A DNA stretch of 31,211 nucleotides from a virus, in the IMG/VR virus record IMGVR_UViG_3300029914_000093, positions 1-31,211 of that record; one strand, written 5' to 3'. A program made the translations under genes and the position numbers. The notes beneath the pieces are model-generated. The model worked only from the letters and a program-made list of their open reading frames with translations, searched no databases and had not been told where the DNA came from. Position 1 is the stretch's first letter, and each line of letters opens with the position of its first letter. This document shows positions 1 through 6,778 of this stretch, in pieces.

Positions 1-285
1 CAACCATGAAGGATTCCAGATGGTCAGAATTATTCCCTTCTCGTCGCCAGCGAAGTCCTTCCAAACCCTCGGAAGATCAGGAACACTCCACGCTTCAAGT
101 CTGGAAATCTGATACTGCGGCCACTTGAAGCGGCTGGAATAGTTCCCCCCGTAGCCCAGTGTTGCCAGCCGGAAGGTGTCCCCCAGGTTCTCGTGGATGC
201 GGACTGCAAGCTCTCGCGTGATCCTGCCAAGCCCTGTTGGGGCCGCAGGGGAGTCGCTAACAAGAAGGAGGGGAATAGGTGCCAT
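1..285 (-). CDS. Glycosyltransferase, N-terminal part (cut by window start)
   Basis: The reading frame is open for 95 codons from the ATG at 285 to the window edge, so the C-terminal part is missing. The N-terminus reads MAPIPLLLVSDSPAAPTGLG followed by RITRELAVRIHEN, the pattern of a hydrophobic strand, an SDSP turn, and a TGxGR(I/V)TREL helix seen at the start of GT-B fold glycosyltransferases (family 4/1-like) that phages often carry. A later LATLGYGGNYS segment fits the same fold. Such enzymes transfer sugars from nucleotide sugars, in phages often to DNA bases or host surface glycans; the acceptor is unknown here. The start overlaps the RNA ligase stop as TGATG, so the two are probably translated together. 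The fold assignment is good, the substrate is not known. Confidence 0.72.
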   Translation of the reverse strand, partial: MAPIPLLLVSDSPAAPTGLGRITRELAVRIHENLGDTFRLATLGYGGNYSSRFKWPQYQISRLEAWSVPDLPRVWKDFAGDEKGIILTIWNPSWL

Positions 286-1256
286 CACTTCTCCTTTTCC
301 AGATAAGTGTTGCTAACCAACTTGAGATGGATGCGGCCAAGGTGTTCATGGATGCGCTCGGGGATAGGTCGCACTACAATCCCCTCTCGGCAGTGGTTCG
401 CTCCCGGTATCAAACTTGGTCCGTCTGATAACTTAACGAGCATGTCGAAATCAAACGCTCCACCATAGACCACCGGGACGCGATGATCTGCCGAGATGTA
501 TTGAGTCCAGTCGTTGTACTCTCTCCATGCGCTGCCTCTCAGCACGTCAAAAGCTCGGAAGAACACCTCTCCCGGCCCGGCTCCGTACTTGAGACTCTGG
601 ACATTTCCAAACACTTCTCCGTAAAGCACGTCACCTGGAAATTGGCGGCAGAACTCCTCAATCCAAGGATTCGTTTTAAGTGCCTTCCACCAAATGTCAG
701 CAGGGTTCGGAGCTTTCCACTCACCGCGGCTTCCGCAATACATCCGATCCTCGGCTTGTGCGAACACGAAACGACTGTTGGCTCCGTGAATCTTCTCGGT
801 TGCTACAACAAGCTCTCTTGGCTCAAATAGGCGCTTATAGCGGTACATTGACTCCACATCATACTTTGGAGCCCAGATGCCGACAGGACCGCCCTCGACC
901 TCGCCACAGCGTTCTCCAGGGATCGGAGGCTCATAGTGGGTAACGCCGAAATGCTCTGCCAAATCGTCGCCTTCTTGCGCTCCATCGGGAGCGGGAAGCA
1001 AGAGTCCCATCGAAACCACCCCGCGCAACTTCTTCACGCGGATGCGCTCATGCCCCACTAGAAACTCAAATTCCGGCCGCGCCGAGTCTACAACCGAGTC
1101 CGGTTGGACGTAGGCGGCAAGTTGTCCGTCTTGGAATTGGCCTCTGGCTACACAACAGGTAAACCCAAAGATTCGGGCAACATCGAGGCGATCTGCATTG
1201 GGATGCGCTTCGATCTGAATACGCACGACTTCTACTTTGTGTGTCTGTGTCCCCAT
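285..1256 (-). CDS. RNA ligase, DRB0094/Rnl5-like
   Basis: Predicted 323-aa RNA ligase that would adenylylate itself and seal RNA ends. The N-terminal ~110 residues (KVEVVRIQIEAHPNADRL onward) look like the OB-type domain found at the N-terminus of Deinococcus radiodurans DRB0094 ligase. The nucleotidyltransferase motifs follow: motif I as EKIHGAN, with the lysine as the expected adenylylation site, YGEVFGNVQSLKYG as motif III/IIIa, REGIVVRP as motif IV and LKLVSNTYL as motif V. I chose the ATG at 1256 because GGAGGAAGTAC lies directly before it; a further ATG at 1271 is in frame but has no well-placed site. A terminator-like hairpin lies just upstream. Phage RNA ligases usually repair tRNAs or other RNAs cut by host defence nucleases; that role is inference here. 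Confidence 0.88.
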   Translation of the reverse strand: MGTQTHKVEVVRIQIEAHPNADRLDVARIFGFTCCVARGQFQDGQLAAYVQPDSVVDSARPEFEFLVGHERIRVKKLRGVVSMGLLLPAPDGAQEGDDLAEHFGVTHYEPPIPGERCGEVEGGPVGIWAPKYDVESMYRYKRLFEPRELVVATEKIHGANSRFVFAQAEDRMYCGSRGEWKAPNPADIWWKALKTNPWIEEFCRQFPGDVLYGEVFGNVQSLKYGAGPGEVFFRAFDVLRGSAWREYNDWTQYISADHRVPVVYGGAFDFDMLVKLSDGPSLIPGANHCREGIVVRPIPERIHEHLGRIHLKLVSNTYLEKEK

Positions 1257-1279
1257 GTACTTCCTCCCCATCTTCCCCC

Positions 1280-1306
1280 AAAAATCGGGGGTCTATCAAG
1301 ACCCCC
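1280..1306 (-). terminator. Intrinsic terminator before the RNA ligase
   Basis: A perfect 8-bp stem (1287-1294 with 1299-1306, arms GGGGGTCT and AGACCCCC) with a 4-base loop is followed on the minus strand by GATTTTTGG. This has the shape of a rho-independent terminator for the minus-strand genes at 1332-4079. It sits between the 85-aa gene and the RNA ligase, so the ligase and glycosyltransferase would need readthrough or their own promoter. Confidence 0.7.
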
Positions 1307-1331
1307 AAGGTCGCGCTTCGCGTTTCGTGGT

Positions 1332-1589
1332 TTAAGTGTCCGTCCCCAAAGATGGTTTGTCAAGATGACTTCTATGATGATCCCTCCTCAACCACTCCAT
1401 CTTCATCACCGTCCACCACTGCGGAGTCCCCGGCTGGCCGTTGAACCGTACCAGAACTTCCCCCTCCCGCAACTGACGAACCGGCTTCACTCGACCGTTC
1501 GAGATAAGAACCAAATCGTCCTCCTCGAAGATGTCCTCTGTGTCCTTCCAACCCAAAGGCCCCATTGCTGTGATCCTTACTTTTCGCAT
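1332..1589 (-). CDS. Hypothetical protein (85 aa)
   Basis: Small soluble protein of unknown function. It begins MRKVRITAMGPLGWKDTEDI, followed by EEDDLVLISNGRVKPVRQLREGEVLVRFNGQ, a strand-rich pattern like a small beta-barrel. No catalytic motif is visible. Its ATG overlaps the 3' end of the upstream 93-aa gene by 13 bases, with AGAAGGTGCAGGT before it. It is the last gene before the terminator-like hairpin at 1280-1306. I do not recognise a family. Confidence 0.68.
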   Translation of the reverse strand: MRKVRITAMGPLGWKDTEDIFEEDDLVLISNGRVKPVRQLREGEVLVRFNGQPGTPQWWTVMKMEWLRRDHHRSHLDKPSLGTDT

Positions 1590-1858
1590 ACCTGCACCTT
1601 CTCTCCCTTGCGCTTAACCTCGTAGCGAAGCCGCAGCAACTCATCCGCCCGCGCTGGGAAAATCTCTCCCCGATTCACCATTTTCTCCACTTCCTCGCGG
1701 CTGTAGACGGCATCGTTGACCGGCCACTCGCCAAGCAGATAGTGCTTTGCGAAGTACATGGGATCGCGGTACGCCCGCTCTTGCGCAGTCTCGGGAGGCA
1801 GTATCTCCGTCTTGACCACCTTCGGCTCCATCCACTTGTCATAGACCCAGTTGCTCAT
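1577..1858 (-). CDS. Hypothetical protein (93 aa)
   Basis: Charged, mostly helical protein of unknown function, starting MSNWVYDKWMEPKVVKTEIL and ending in a lysine-rich tail (LRLRYEVKRKGEKVQV). The frame is open 85 codons further upstream, but that part is arginine-rich shadow sequence overlapping the next gene, so the ATG at 1858 is preferred; it falls right after the TGA of the 66-aa gene. No domain recognised. Confidence 0.68.
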   Translation of the reverse strand: MSNWVYDKWMEPKVVKTEILPPETAQERAYRDPMYFAKHYLLGEWPVNDAVYSREEVEKMVNRGEIFPARADELLRLRYEVKRKGEKVQVCEK

Positions 1859-1860
1859 TG

Positions 1861-2061
1861 TCACCCCCTCGGCTTCTTGTCGGCAATCACGTGAGCTTGA
1901 GCCATGAATACCGACTTGATTGCAGACTCGATGCTCTGTGCCGCCTGTTGGTAACAGCACATAGCGCTGACGTTTTTGTGGATAAACTCTTCCCCATAAG
2001 CCTGAGCACAGCAATCTTTGTGCGCCCGAAGGAGAAGTCCAAGGATGCTCTCGTCGCTCAT
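1861..2061 (-). CDS. Hypothetical protein (66 aa)
   Basis: Small helical protein beginning MSDESILGLLLRAHKDCCAQ and containing MCCYQQAAQSIESAIKSV. Two CC pairs are present but not in a zinc-ribbon spacing. Its start overlaps the stop of the upstream 90-aa gene as ATGA, which supports the call and suggests translational coupling. Function unknown. Confidence 0.7.
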   Translation of the reverse strand: MSDESILGLLLRAHKDCCAQAYGEEFIHKNVSAMCCYQQAAQSIESAIKSVFMAQAHVIADKKPRG

Positions 2062-2330
2062 CGCACTTCCTCGTCAAGTATCGCCGTCCCCGGCGGTATC
2101 GCTGCACAAGCATCCACGAACACCATCCGAAGCATTAACTCCATCTTCTCGATCAACAGGCGGTCGTAGTATTCGCTCTTCTCTGGCGACTGAAATGGCT
2201 GTGGGCTCATCGTGGTGTACACCGAAAAAGGCTTACCTCCTACATCCACAAGTAGCCAGCGGACATCGCCGAAAGTCGCTCCCCTTGTCGTGGCGAAACG
2301 GAAGTCTTCGAGTTCTAGTTTGATCTTCAT
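2058..2330 (-). CDS. Hypothetical protein (90 aa)
   Basis: Begins MKIKLELEDFRFATTRGATF and contains GDVRWLLVDVGGKPFSVY, alternating strands, then a helical C-terminal half (SEYYDRLLIEKMELMLRMVF). No known motif. It is linked by ATGA overlaps to the genes on both sides (2330-2327 and 2061-2058), so this run of small genes is probably a single operon. Confidence 0.72.
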   Translation of the reverse strand: MKIKLELEDFRFATTRGATFGDVRWLLVDVGGKPFSVYTTMSPQPFQSPEKSEYYDRLLIEKMELMLRMVFVDACAAIPPGTAILDEEVR

Positions 2331-2572
2331 GCTGAAACCCTCCCTATCCTCTCCCTGCGGCCCCTGAGCGCCCGGCGCCAGTTCGGTCTAGCCTCGGCCC
2401 AGTAATCGCAATGGCGGGCCTTCGCGGTCTTCGGAGCGTGCATCCAGCCGAAGATTCCTCCTGTGCGGCCCCAGACCCTCTTAAACACCCCCGCCGGCTG
2501 GTGAATGTCGAGCAGCCAACCCTCGCGGGTATCCGGCACAATCTTCTCTCCGCAGTATCGGCAGGTAATCAT
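2327..2572 (-). CDS. Hypothetical protein with a CxxC pair (81 aa)
   Basis: Starts MITCRYCGEKIVPDTREGWL. The CRYCGE knuckle near the N-terminus looks like half of a zinc ribbon; the other ligands could be the histidines and the cysteine further on (HAP, RHCDYW), but this is not certain. The C-terminus is arginine-rich (RALRGRRERIGR). The ATG overlaps the stop of the 61-aa gene as ATGA, and the GGAG of palindrome copy A lies 6 bases before the start. Confidence 0.68.
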   Translation of the reverse strand: MITCRYCGEKIVPDTREGWLLDIHQPAGVFKRVWGRTGGIFGWMHAPKTAKARHCDYWAEARPNWRRALRGRRERIGRVSA

Positions 2573-2754
2573 CGTGACTCCAAATTTTGGACTCGCGGCC
2601 CCGGCTCAATGCGCTCGTAAAGAACTGCGTCGTAGTAGTGATCCTCTCCCGTTGGAAGGCTGTTGAGGATACTTCTAGCAGCAGCCGTGCCTTCAGGGGT
2701 ATCGCGGAGCGTCGTGATCGGCTCATGGTCGCGTTCTAGTATCCAAACTTTCAC
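2569..2754 (-). CDS. Hypothetical protein (61 aa)
   Basis: Short protein beginning MKVWILERDHEPITTLRDTP. No family recognised. Its last codons (RVQNLESR) are encoded by palindrome copy A at 2577-2593, so here the element is read as coding sequence rather than supplying a stop. It overlaps the upstream gene by 32 bases and the downstream one by ATGA. Confidence 0.6.
   Translation of the reverse strand: MKVWILERDHEPITTLRDTPEGTAAARSILNSLPTGEDHYYDAVLYERIEPGPRVQNLESR
2577..2593 (-). repeat. 17-bp dispersed palindrome, copy A
   Basis: On the minus strand it reads AGTCCAAAATTTGGAGT, followed by CACG and ATG. The right arm gives GGAG in ribosome-binding position for the gene starting at 2572, while the element itself encodes the end of the 61-aa gene. 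One of eight copies in the window. Confidence 0.85.
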
Positions 2755-3154
2755 AGCCTACCCTCCCCGCTTCGTTCTCAGTCTTCCACTCCGTCTGTGT
2801 AATCCTGTGACGCTTGTTGAACGCATCAAACAGAGAGCAAGGCCCCTCGGTCATGCTCCACTCACCTGTAGCGCCAAGATAGTTGATGATCTCCAACGCT
2901 TCCGCCCAGGTAAAAGACGCCGCATTCCAGCACCAATTCCCATACCACTCTTTGTATGCCAGCGAGGTCGTCTGCTTCTCTCCGACCGTGACGTTCCCAT
3001 AGCCGCCACGAGTAGGGAAGTCGAACTCAACTGAAGTCTCACTTCCCTCGAACTCCATGTGAAGATCCCCGGCGTCTAAGTCCATCCGGTCGAAGCGGCC
3101 TACAAAGTTCCCGTTGTCGGGATCGTTGCAGGCGAAGTTTAGTGTGATTGCCAT
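2723..3154 (-). CDS. Hypothetical protein (143 aa)
   Basis: Beta-rich protein beginning MAITLNFACNDPDNGNFVGR, then MDLDAGDLHMEFEGSETSVE and a helical region around WAEALEIINYLGATGEWSM. The start is preceded by GAGGTAGTT. It could be a small DNA- or ligand-binding fold but no motif decides this. The C-terminus overlaps the 61-aa gene by 32 bases. Function unknown. Confidence 0.72.
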   Translation of the reverse strand: MAITLNFACNDPDNGNFVGRFDRMDLDAGDLHMEFEGSETSVEFDFPTRGGYGNVTVGEKQTTSLAYKEWYGNWCWNAASFTWAEALEIINYLGATGEWSMTEGPCSLFDAFNKRHRITQTEWKTENEAGRVGCESLDTRTRP

Positions 3155-3156
3155 AA

Positions 3157-3402
3157 CTACCTCTTTCCCCGATGCTTCCTGAAATACCGCTCTCCGCTGA
3201 GAACCGCTGCGTTAACAGTAGGCATCACCGATGCCATCGTAGGCCGCCCTGCGCTCTCCCAGGCTTCATCTGCCGTGCTCCCCTGCCCAAGCAACGGCCC
3301 GACCGCAAAGAAAGCATCCCACGCGACGACTATGAATATCTCGCCGTGATGGATGCACTTTGCTCTTGGATGCTCCGGTAATCTTTTCTCTTTTCCCACC
3401 AT
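3157..3402 (-). CDS. Hypothetical protein (81 aa)
   Basis: The chosen ATG at 3402 has GAGGAGGATTGTTCA before it, a strong ribosome binding site. An alternative GTG at 3480 overlaps the HNH stop as GTGA and would add 26 residues. The protein reads MVGKEKRLPEHPRAKCIHHG, then IFIVVAWDAFFAVGPLLGQG with a glycine-rich turn and a helix STADEAWESAG. No family recognised. Confidence 0.62.
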   Translation of the reverse strand: MVGKEKRLPEHPRAKCIHHGEIFIVVAWDAFFAVGPLLGQGSTADEAWESAGRPTMASVMPTVNAAVLSGERYFRKHRGKR

Positions 3403-3476
3403 TGAACAATCCTCCTCTTTTCCTCTATGGTTGCGCGTATTCAACACGCCATGCTTTTTCTCCGCTGCGCTAGGCT

Positions 3477-4079
3477 TCACATGGTCCCTACTTCAGATTG
3501 TTCCTTGTCTTTGCTTACGTCAACCCCCCACTTTTCCGGTTCTTTCTTTCGGTTGCGCATCACGGCACCAATATACTTCACCAATTTTCTAAACTCATCA
3601 CATCCGTAGAACTGACCACGAAGATATGGAAGAGTCGCAATTTTGATTGCTTCCGCTATCTCTTCTGCTCCGTATTGCGCAATCCAGGGAAGGAGTAAAA
3701 AGTTGCTCGGCTCGTTCTTTGGAGTGAGAGATTGGCACCACAAGTCCCGCAACGCATCGCAGAGTTGATCGTTCAACTCGTCCTGTCTTTTCTTCGCCTC
3801 AAGGAATCTCTGAACCTCCGCAATCTCCTGCTGTGTCTTCAAAAATGCAAGATCAGCGTCGGGCCTGGGCGCCACCTCCGAGATTACCTTAGCTGACTTC
3901 CCGCGGTTGCAGTCAAAGCAAGATGTGATAAGGTTCGTCAGATCATTCTTGCCGCCCTTCGACTGAGGGTGGATATGGTCACATTCCAAAACCACATCTG
4001 GAGGCCGCCGGCCGCAATACTGGCAGGTGAACCCATCTCTTGCGAAGACCTCAAACCGAACCGACTTCGACAATCCCAT
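3477..4079 (-). CDS. HNH endonuclease
   Basis: Predicted 200-aa nuclease that would cut DNA using a beta-beta-alpha-metal fold. The N-terminal domain shows FARDGFTCQYCGRRPPD, ECDHIHPQSKGGKNDLTNL and SCFDCNRGKSAK: the two CxxC knuckles bind a structural zinc, the DH pair and the following asparagine are the catalytic HNH residues. The C-terminal 130 residues are helical with a basic end (MRNRKKEPEKWG) and could bind DNA. In phages such proteins are either free-standing homing endonucleases or packaging-associated nucleases; this one is far from the terminase and next to a long non-coding stretch, which favours a mobile role. That choice is inference. Confidence 0.88.
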   Translation of the reverse strand: MGLSKSVRFEVFARDGFTCQYCGRRPPDVVLECDHIHPQSKGGKNDLTNLITSCFDCNRGKSAKVISEVAPRPDADLAFLKTQQEIAEVQRFLEAKKRQDELNDQLCDALRDLWCQSLTPKNEPSNFLLLPWIAQYGAEEIAEAIKIATLPYLRGQFYGCDEFRKLVKYIGAVMRNRKKEPEKWGVDVSKDKEQSEVGTM

Positions 4080-4203
4080 CTTCCCTCTCTTTCCCTCTTA
4101 GACAGAGCGCGGCTTCCCTAGGGATAAGCTCCTAAGTGGCCGCTATTCTCTACGTGGCTGAAGCGTCTTGACGACCGGGTGAAGGCTTAGTATGCGAAAG
4201 GGC

Positions 4204-4296
4204 TCACGCCCAATCCCGTAGGACCAGGGCGTAGCCGCGTATGCAGGAGTCAACCACCTGCCCGTTGCCTGGGTTTCGCCATTCCCGTGTCGTCAT
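4204..4296 (-). CDS. Possible micro-ORF (30 aa)
   Basis: Reads MTTREWRNPGNGQVVDSCIR and ends RDWA. Its ATG overlaps the stop of the preceding micro-ORF as TGATG, the same junction used by real genes here. No clear ribosome binding site. Very short, so it may be chance. Confidence 0.25.
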   Translation of the reverse strand: MTTREWRNPGNGQVVDSCIRGYALVLRDWA

Positions 4297-4397
4297 CAGT
4301 GCCTATGTCTGTACGCTTTCACTGCAAAAGCGGCCCGTTGCTTCTTCGGAGTAAGGAGTGCCGCGAACCCACCGGCCAGCATAAAGCTGGCTGCCAC
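4296..4397 (-). CDS. Possible micro-ORF with hydrophobic segment (33 aa)
   Basis: With a GTG start at 4397 the peptide begins MAASFMLAGGFAALLTPKKQ and ends in a basic tail (YRHRH), a short hydrophobic helix with positive C-terminus. An ATG at 4382 would shorten it to 28 aa. It is joined by TGATG to the next micro-ORF. The only support is this junction and the membrane-like pattern. Confidence 0.22.
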   Translation of the reverse strand: MAASFMLAGGFAALLTPKKQRAAFAVKAYRHRH

Positions 4398-4505
4398 GTA
4401 TCAGCTTGCCGGGTACAAATGAATGGGGGAATGAGAGGCACTTTCCTGCATCTCAATTTTCCGCATCAACCTCGACGAATTCACAGTAATTCAACGCGAT
4501 TTAAT

Positions 4506-4535
4506 TTGCAACTACTTTCTAAAATCATGTATCTT
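4506..4535 (+). promoter_or_regulatory. Candidate sigma70-type promoter
   Basis: TTGCAA (4506-4511) and TATCTT (4530-4535), each 4 of 6 to consensus, are 18 bases apart in the most AT-rich part of the region. Transcription would run rightward toward the hairpin at 4598-4627. The match is modest and no gene start directly follows. Confidence 0.3.
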
Positions 4536-4597
4536 ATGAGTGTGGTCGCCACGGCCGCCGTCTCTTTTCCGATCCCTCGACAGTTTCGCTAAGAGCG

Positions 4598-4640
4598 CAC
4601 CCAGCCCCTCGAAAGAGGGGTTTGGTGTTTGCATTTTTAT
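4598..4640 (+). terminator. Plus-strand intrinsic terminator candidate
   Basis: CCCCTC-GAAA-GAGGGG (4605-4620) forms a GNRA-capped stem, extended by CACC/GGTG (4598-4601 with 4624-4627), and is followed by a T-rich run including GCATTTTTATTT. It points rightward although no plus-strand gene precedes it, so it may end a small RNA started near 4540. Confidence 0.55.
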
Positions 4641-4721
4641 TTGACCCGGTGTACTCTTCAATCTACGGCGACTGGAGTTCGGGTCGCATACTCCGCTGGT
4701 TGTTCATTCTCCCTCCTTCTG

Positions 4722-4758
4722 CACCACGGCCTCCGGCTTGCCTCCGGGGGCCGTGGTG
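4722..4758. other. Large inverted repeat upstream of the deformylase
   Basis: CACCACGGCC (4722-4731) pairs exactly with GGCCGTGGTG (4749-4758), with an inner CCGG/CCGG pairing. On the plus strand it is followed by TGTTTGGTGT, only a weak T tract. It could be a leader structure, an operator or a weak terminator. Confidence 0.5.
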
Positions 4759-4921
4759 TGTTTGGTGTACAATTCCTTCAACAGCCAGCTCCACTTGAAA
4801 TTCCGCGCAGCACAGTCCCGCCTCGAAGTCTCATTCTTGCAAACCAAATCATCCTCTCTTGCTGGCACTCATCCGGCAGGAATGCCGGCTGTGCTATATT
4901 CTTCGGCATGGGGGAATGGGG

Positions 4922-5404
4922 ATGAAACGACCAATAATCATTTTTCCAGACGACCGCTTGACCACCGTCTGCGAGCCTGTGAAGTCTTTCGATAAACAAC
5001 TCAACGACCTGGTGGAAGACCTCTTCCAGACAATGTATTCCAGCGACGGCGTGGGCCTGGCCGCGCCACAGATCGGGGAATTGAAGCGTATCTTCGTCAT
5101 GGACGTTCGCAACAGCAAGAAGCCCCACAACCCACTCGCGTTCATCAACCCGCAACTTGAGGCCGCAACGGGTAGCGCCGTCGATGAGGAGGGCTGTCTC
5201 TCGATGCCTGGGCTCTTCCTGAACGTCCGCAGGGCAACCTACCTGCACTTCGTCTCACAGACGCTCTCTGGAGACGTACACTGGGGCTCCCTCCGTAACT
5301 TGGAGGCTAGGGTGTTTCAGCATGAACTCGATCATCTGGACGGGGTTCTGTTCTCGGTACGAGCGGGCTTGGAAGAGTTCGCCACAGCCGCAGGAAAGCA
5401 GTAA
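4922..5404 (+). CDS. def: Peptide deformylase (first copy)
   Basis: A 160-aa peptide deformylase, which removes the formyl group from the N-terminal methionine of new proteins. All three motifs are present and intact: GVGLAAPQIG (motif 1), EEGCLSMP (motif 2, with the metal-binding cysteine) and FQHELDHLDG (motif 3, with the two metal histidines and catalytic glutamate). The length is close to that of short phage-type enzymes. I chose the ATG at 4922 (MKRPIIIFPDDRL), with GGGGGA six bases upstream; an ATG at 4916 is also possible. It is one of only two plus-strand genes in the window and overlaps the next gene as TAATG. Phage deformylases are known, especially in cyanophages. A second, quite different copy lies at 22670-23257. 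Confidence 0.93.
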   Translation: MKRPIIIFPDDRLTTVCEPVKSFDKQLNDLVEDLFQTMYSSDGVGLAAPQIGELKRIFVMDVRNSKKPHNPLAFINPQLEAATGSAVDEEGCLSMPGLFLNVRRATYLHFVSQTLSGDVHWGSLRNLEARVFQHELDHLDGVLFSVRAGLEEFATAAGKQ

Positions 5405-5619
5405 TGAGAAGACTCTTCCCTTGGAGCAAGCGCATGAGCATACGCCACTACCTTAGACCCATCCCCAACTCGGATCACCGGCCACAGGAGGGCTTGAGGA
5501 TATTTGAAGCCCCTCGCTGCGAAGATGTGTTTGTGATTGTCGAGTCGCCGCTGCTGGAGTTCACTCAGAAGGATCTGGTGTTCCTGCGAGAGCGGGGGAT
5601 TGATCCGTTCCGAGAATAG
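5404..5619 (+). CDS. Hypothetical protein coupled to deformylase (71 aa)
   Basis: Begins MRRLFPWSKRMSIRHYLRPI and continues to CEDVFVIVESPLLEFTQKDL; an alpha/beta pattern with no motif I recognise. The ATG overlaps the deformylase stop (TAATG), so its translation likely depends on it. Its TAG stop (5617-5619) is formed together with palindrome copy B. Placement suggests a joint role with the deformylase, but that is only context. Confidence 0.68.
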   Translation: MRRLFPWSKRMSIRHYLRPIPNSDHRPQEGLRIFEAPRCEDVFVIVESPLLEFTQKDLVFLRERGIDPFRE

Positions 5620-5634
5620 TCCAAATTTTGGAGT
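5618..5634 (+). repeat. 17-bp dispersed palindrome, copy B, between convergent genes
   Basis: Reads AGTCCAAATTTTGGAGT. Its first two bases complete the TAG stop of the plus-strand 71-aa gene, and the TAG stop of the minus-strand membrane protein lies one base beyond the other end. It therefore marks the meeting point of two convergent genes. Confidence 0.85.
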
Positions 5635-5635
5635 C

Positions 5636-5842
5636 CTATCTCCCCAACGGACGCCCCAATCCACCGCCAAGGCCGCCAGCAAGCGGCAACAGCATGTAGA
5701 TCAACCAAATACAAAAAATCACGACCACGACAACGCGCACGATCTGTGCGAAGGGTGGTGGCAGGGGAATCTGTGTGAGAATCCACCAGATCAACGCGAA
5801 GATGATGCAGACCACGAGAATAGTTATAAGCAGCGAAAGCAT
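5636..5842 (-). CDS. Small membrane protein, two transmembrane segments (68 aa)
   Basis: Two hydrophobic stretches are clear: residues ~4-23 (LLITILVVCIIFALIWWIL) and ~33-54 (IVRVVVVVIFCIWLIYMLLP), joined by a proline-rich linker TQIPLPPPFAQ. This pattern (short tryptophan-containing helix, IP linker, valine-rich helix) is common in small phage and bacterial inner-membrane proteins. It comes last after the virion genes, where a holin would be plausible, but no endolysin is adjacent. Start at 5842 with CGAGGTG upstream. Membrane location is solid, holin role is a guess. Confidence 0.75.
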   Translation of the reverse strand: MLSLLITILVVCIIFALIWWILTQIPLPPPFAQIVRVVVVVIFCIWLIYMLLPLAGGLGGGLGRPLGR

Positions 5843-5899
5843 AAGGCACCTCGGGTTGAGTAGATGCCCTTTAGGAAACTGAAGGATGTTCCAGATTGC

Positions 5900-6778
5900 T
5901 CACTGCATATTGGGATCTTCGATAACCGCTTCGAGGAATATCTTCGAGATTTTGCAGCCCACTTCGTAGCGGCCGTTCCAGAACCTCGCCAGAGCCGGAG
6001 AGGACTGCTCCCCATCTTTGGAATAAGCGAACTCAAGCACACGGGCTTTGACGTAGACAAGGAACGGATCAGACACTAAGAACCCATCACCCAGCCCCAT
6101 CGTCTCCTGGCCGCGCTGCTGGTACACGATCTCCACTGGAGTAGTGTTTGCCTGCACGGGCCAGATCCCGAAGTTCTGCACTCCAATCTTGTCCCGGTAG
6201 TAAACCATGGGAGGATTCCCGGTCTCCATCATCCACCTGTAGTCCACTCCGTCGAGATTGCTCTGTGAGGTCTCCCTCAAACCGATGCCAAAGGCGCTTA
6301 TACGCACCGGGAGCATACAGTCCGAAGGTAGAGCCGTGAACTGCTGCGTTGGCGGCATGGAGATGGCATCGGTGACGTTGTAAACCAACGGTACGGCAAG
6401 TAGGAACTCGTTGACGGCGTTGGAGAGGTACTGAAGCATCTCGGCCTGGGTAAAGAATGGATCGCCGGCCGTGTTTTGAACCGGGAAGGTAGCTCCTATG
6501 ATCGCTTCCCCTGCAATGTGCGGAACAGTGAAGGTAGCCGTGAAAGAGACGCCAGGCACCGTGGCTGTTAACGTGACTACCTCTAAATTGCCTCCAAGCA
6601 CCCCTACAAGCACTTGGGCGCCTACGTAGAGGCTTGCATCCCATACGTTGACCGTCTGTGAGCCTGCGCCTATGCCACCTGCCGGGATGATGGTATTTAC
6701 GCACGGCTCGATCAGCCAGAACGCCACATCGGTCAAAATGTCATTGGCGATGAGGGCGCCAACACCTTGCACGGGCAT
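5900..6778 (-). CDS. Virion protein, adaptor/connector-like (292 aa)
   Basis: Beta-rich protein, MPVQGVGALIANDILTDVAF at the start, with a run of strands (VVTLTATVPGVSFTATFTVP) that looks like a jelly-roll or Ig-like insertion, and a C-terminal part with WRMMETG-like and YYRDKIGVQNFGIWPVQ segments typical of phage head-tail adaptor proteins that report position on a lattice of strands. The ending ARFWNGRYEVGCKISKI resembles the C-terminal helix of such adaptors. It shares general architecture with the 326-aa gene at 8825. Its ATG overlaps the upstream stop as TAATG. The structural role is inferred from pattern and position. Confidence 0.68.
   Translation of the reverse strand: MPVQGVGALIANDILTDVAFWLIEPCVNTIIPAGGIGAGSQTVNVWDASLYVGAQVLVGVLGGNLEVVTLTATVPGVSFTATFTVPHIAGEAIIGATFPVQNTAGDPFFTQAEMLQYLSNAVNEFLLAVPLVYNVTDAISMPPTQQFTALPSDCMLPVRISAFGIGLRETSQSNLDGVDYRWMMETGNPPMVYYRDKIGVQNFGIWPVQANTTPVEIVYQQRGQETMGLGDGFLVSDPFLVYVKARVLEFAYSKDGEQSSPALARFWNGRYEVGCKISKIFLEAVIEDPNMQ

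Larger units (their letters stand above)
4080..4921. other. Long intergenic region between the divergent HNH and deformylase genes
   Basis: No convincing gene longer than the two micro-ORFs lies in these 842 bases. They separate the minus-strand HNH gene from the plus-strand deformylase, so promoters for both directions are expected. I see several hairpins (GCCAGC/GCTGGC at 4375-4391; 4598-4627; 4722-4758), a locally AT-rich part around 4440-4540 and a weak plus-strand promoter. I looked for tRNA T-loops on both strands and found none. Confidence 0.6.

Noticed and set aside
4100-4330. Possible tRNA or self-splicing intron beside the HNH gene
   Set aside because: No T-loop sequence on either strand and no recognisable intron core pairing.
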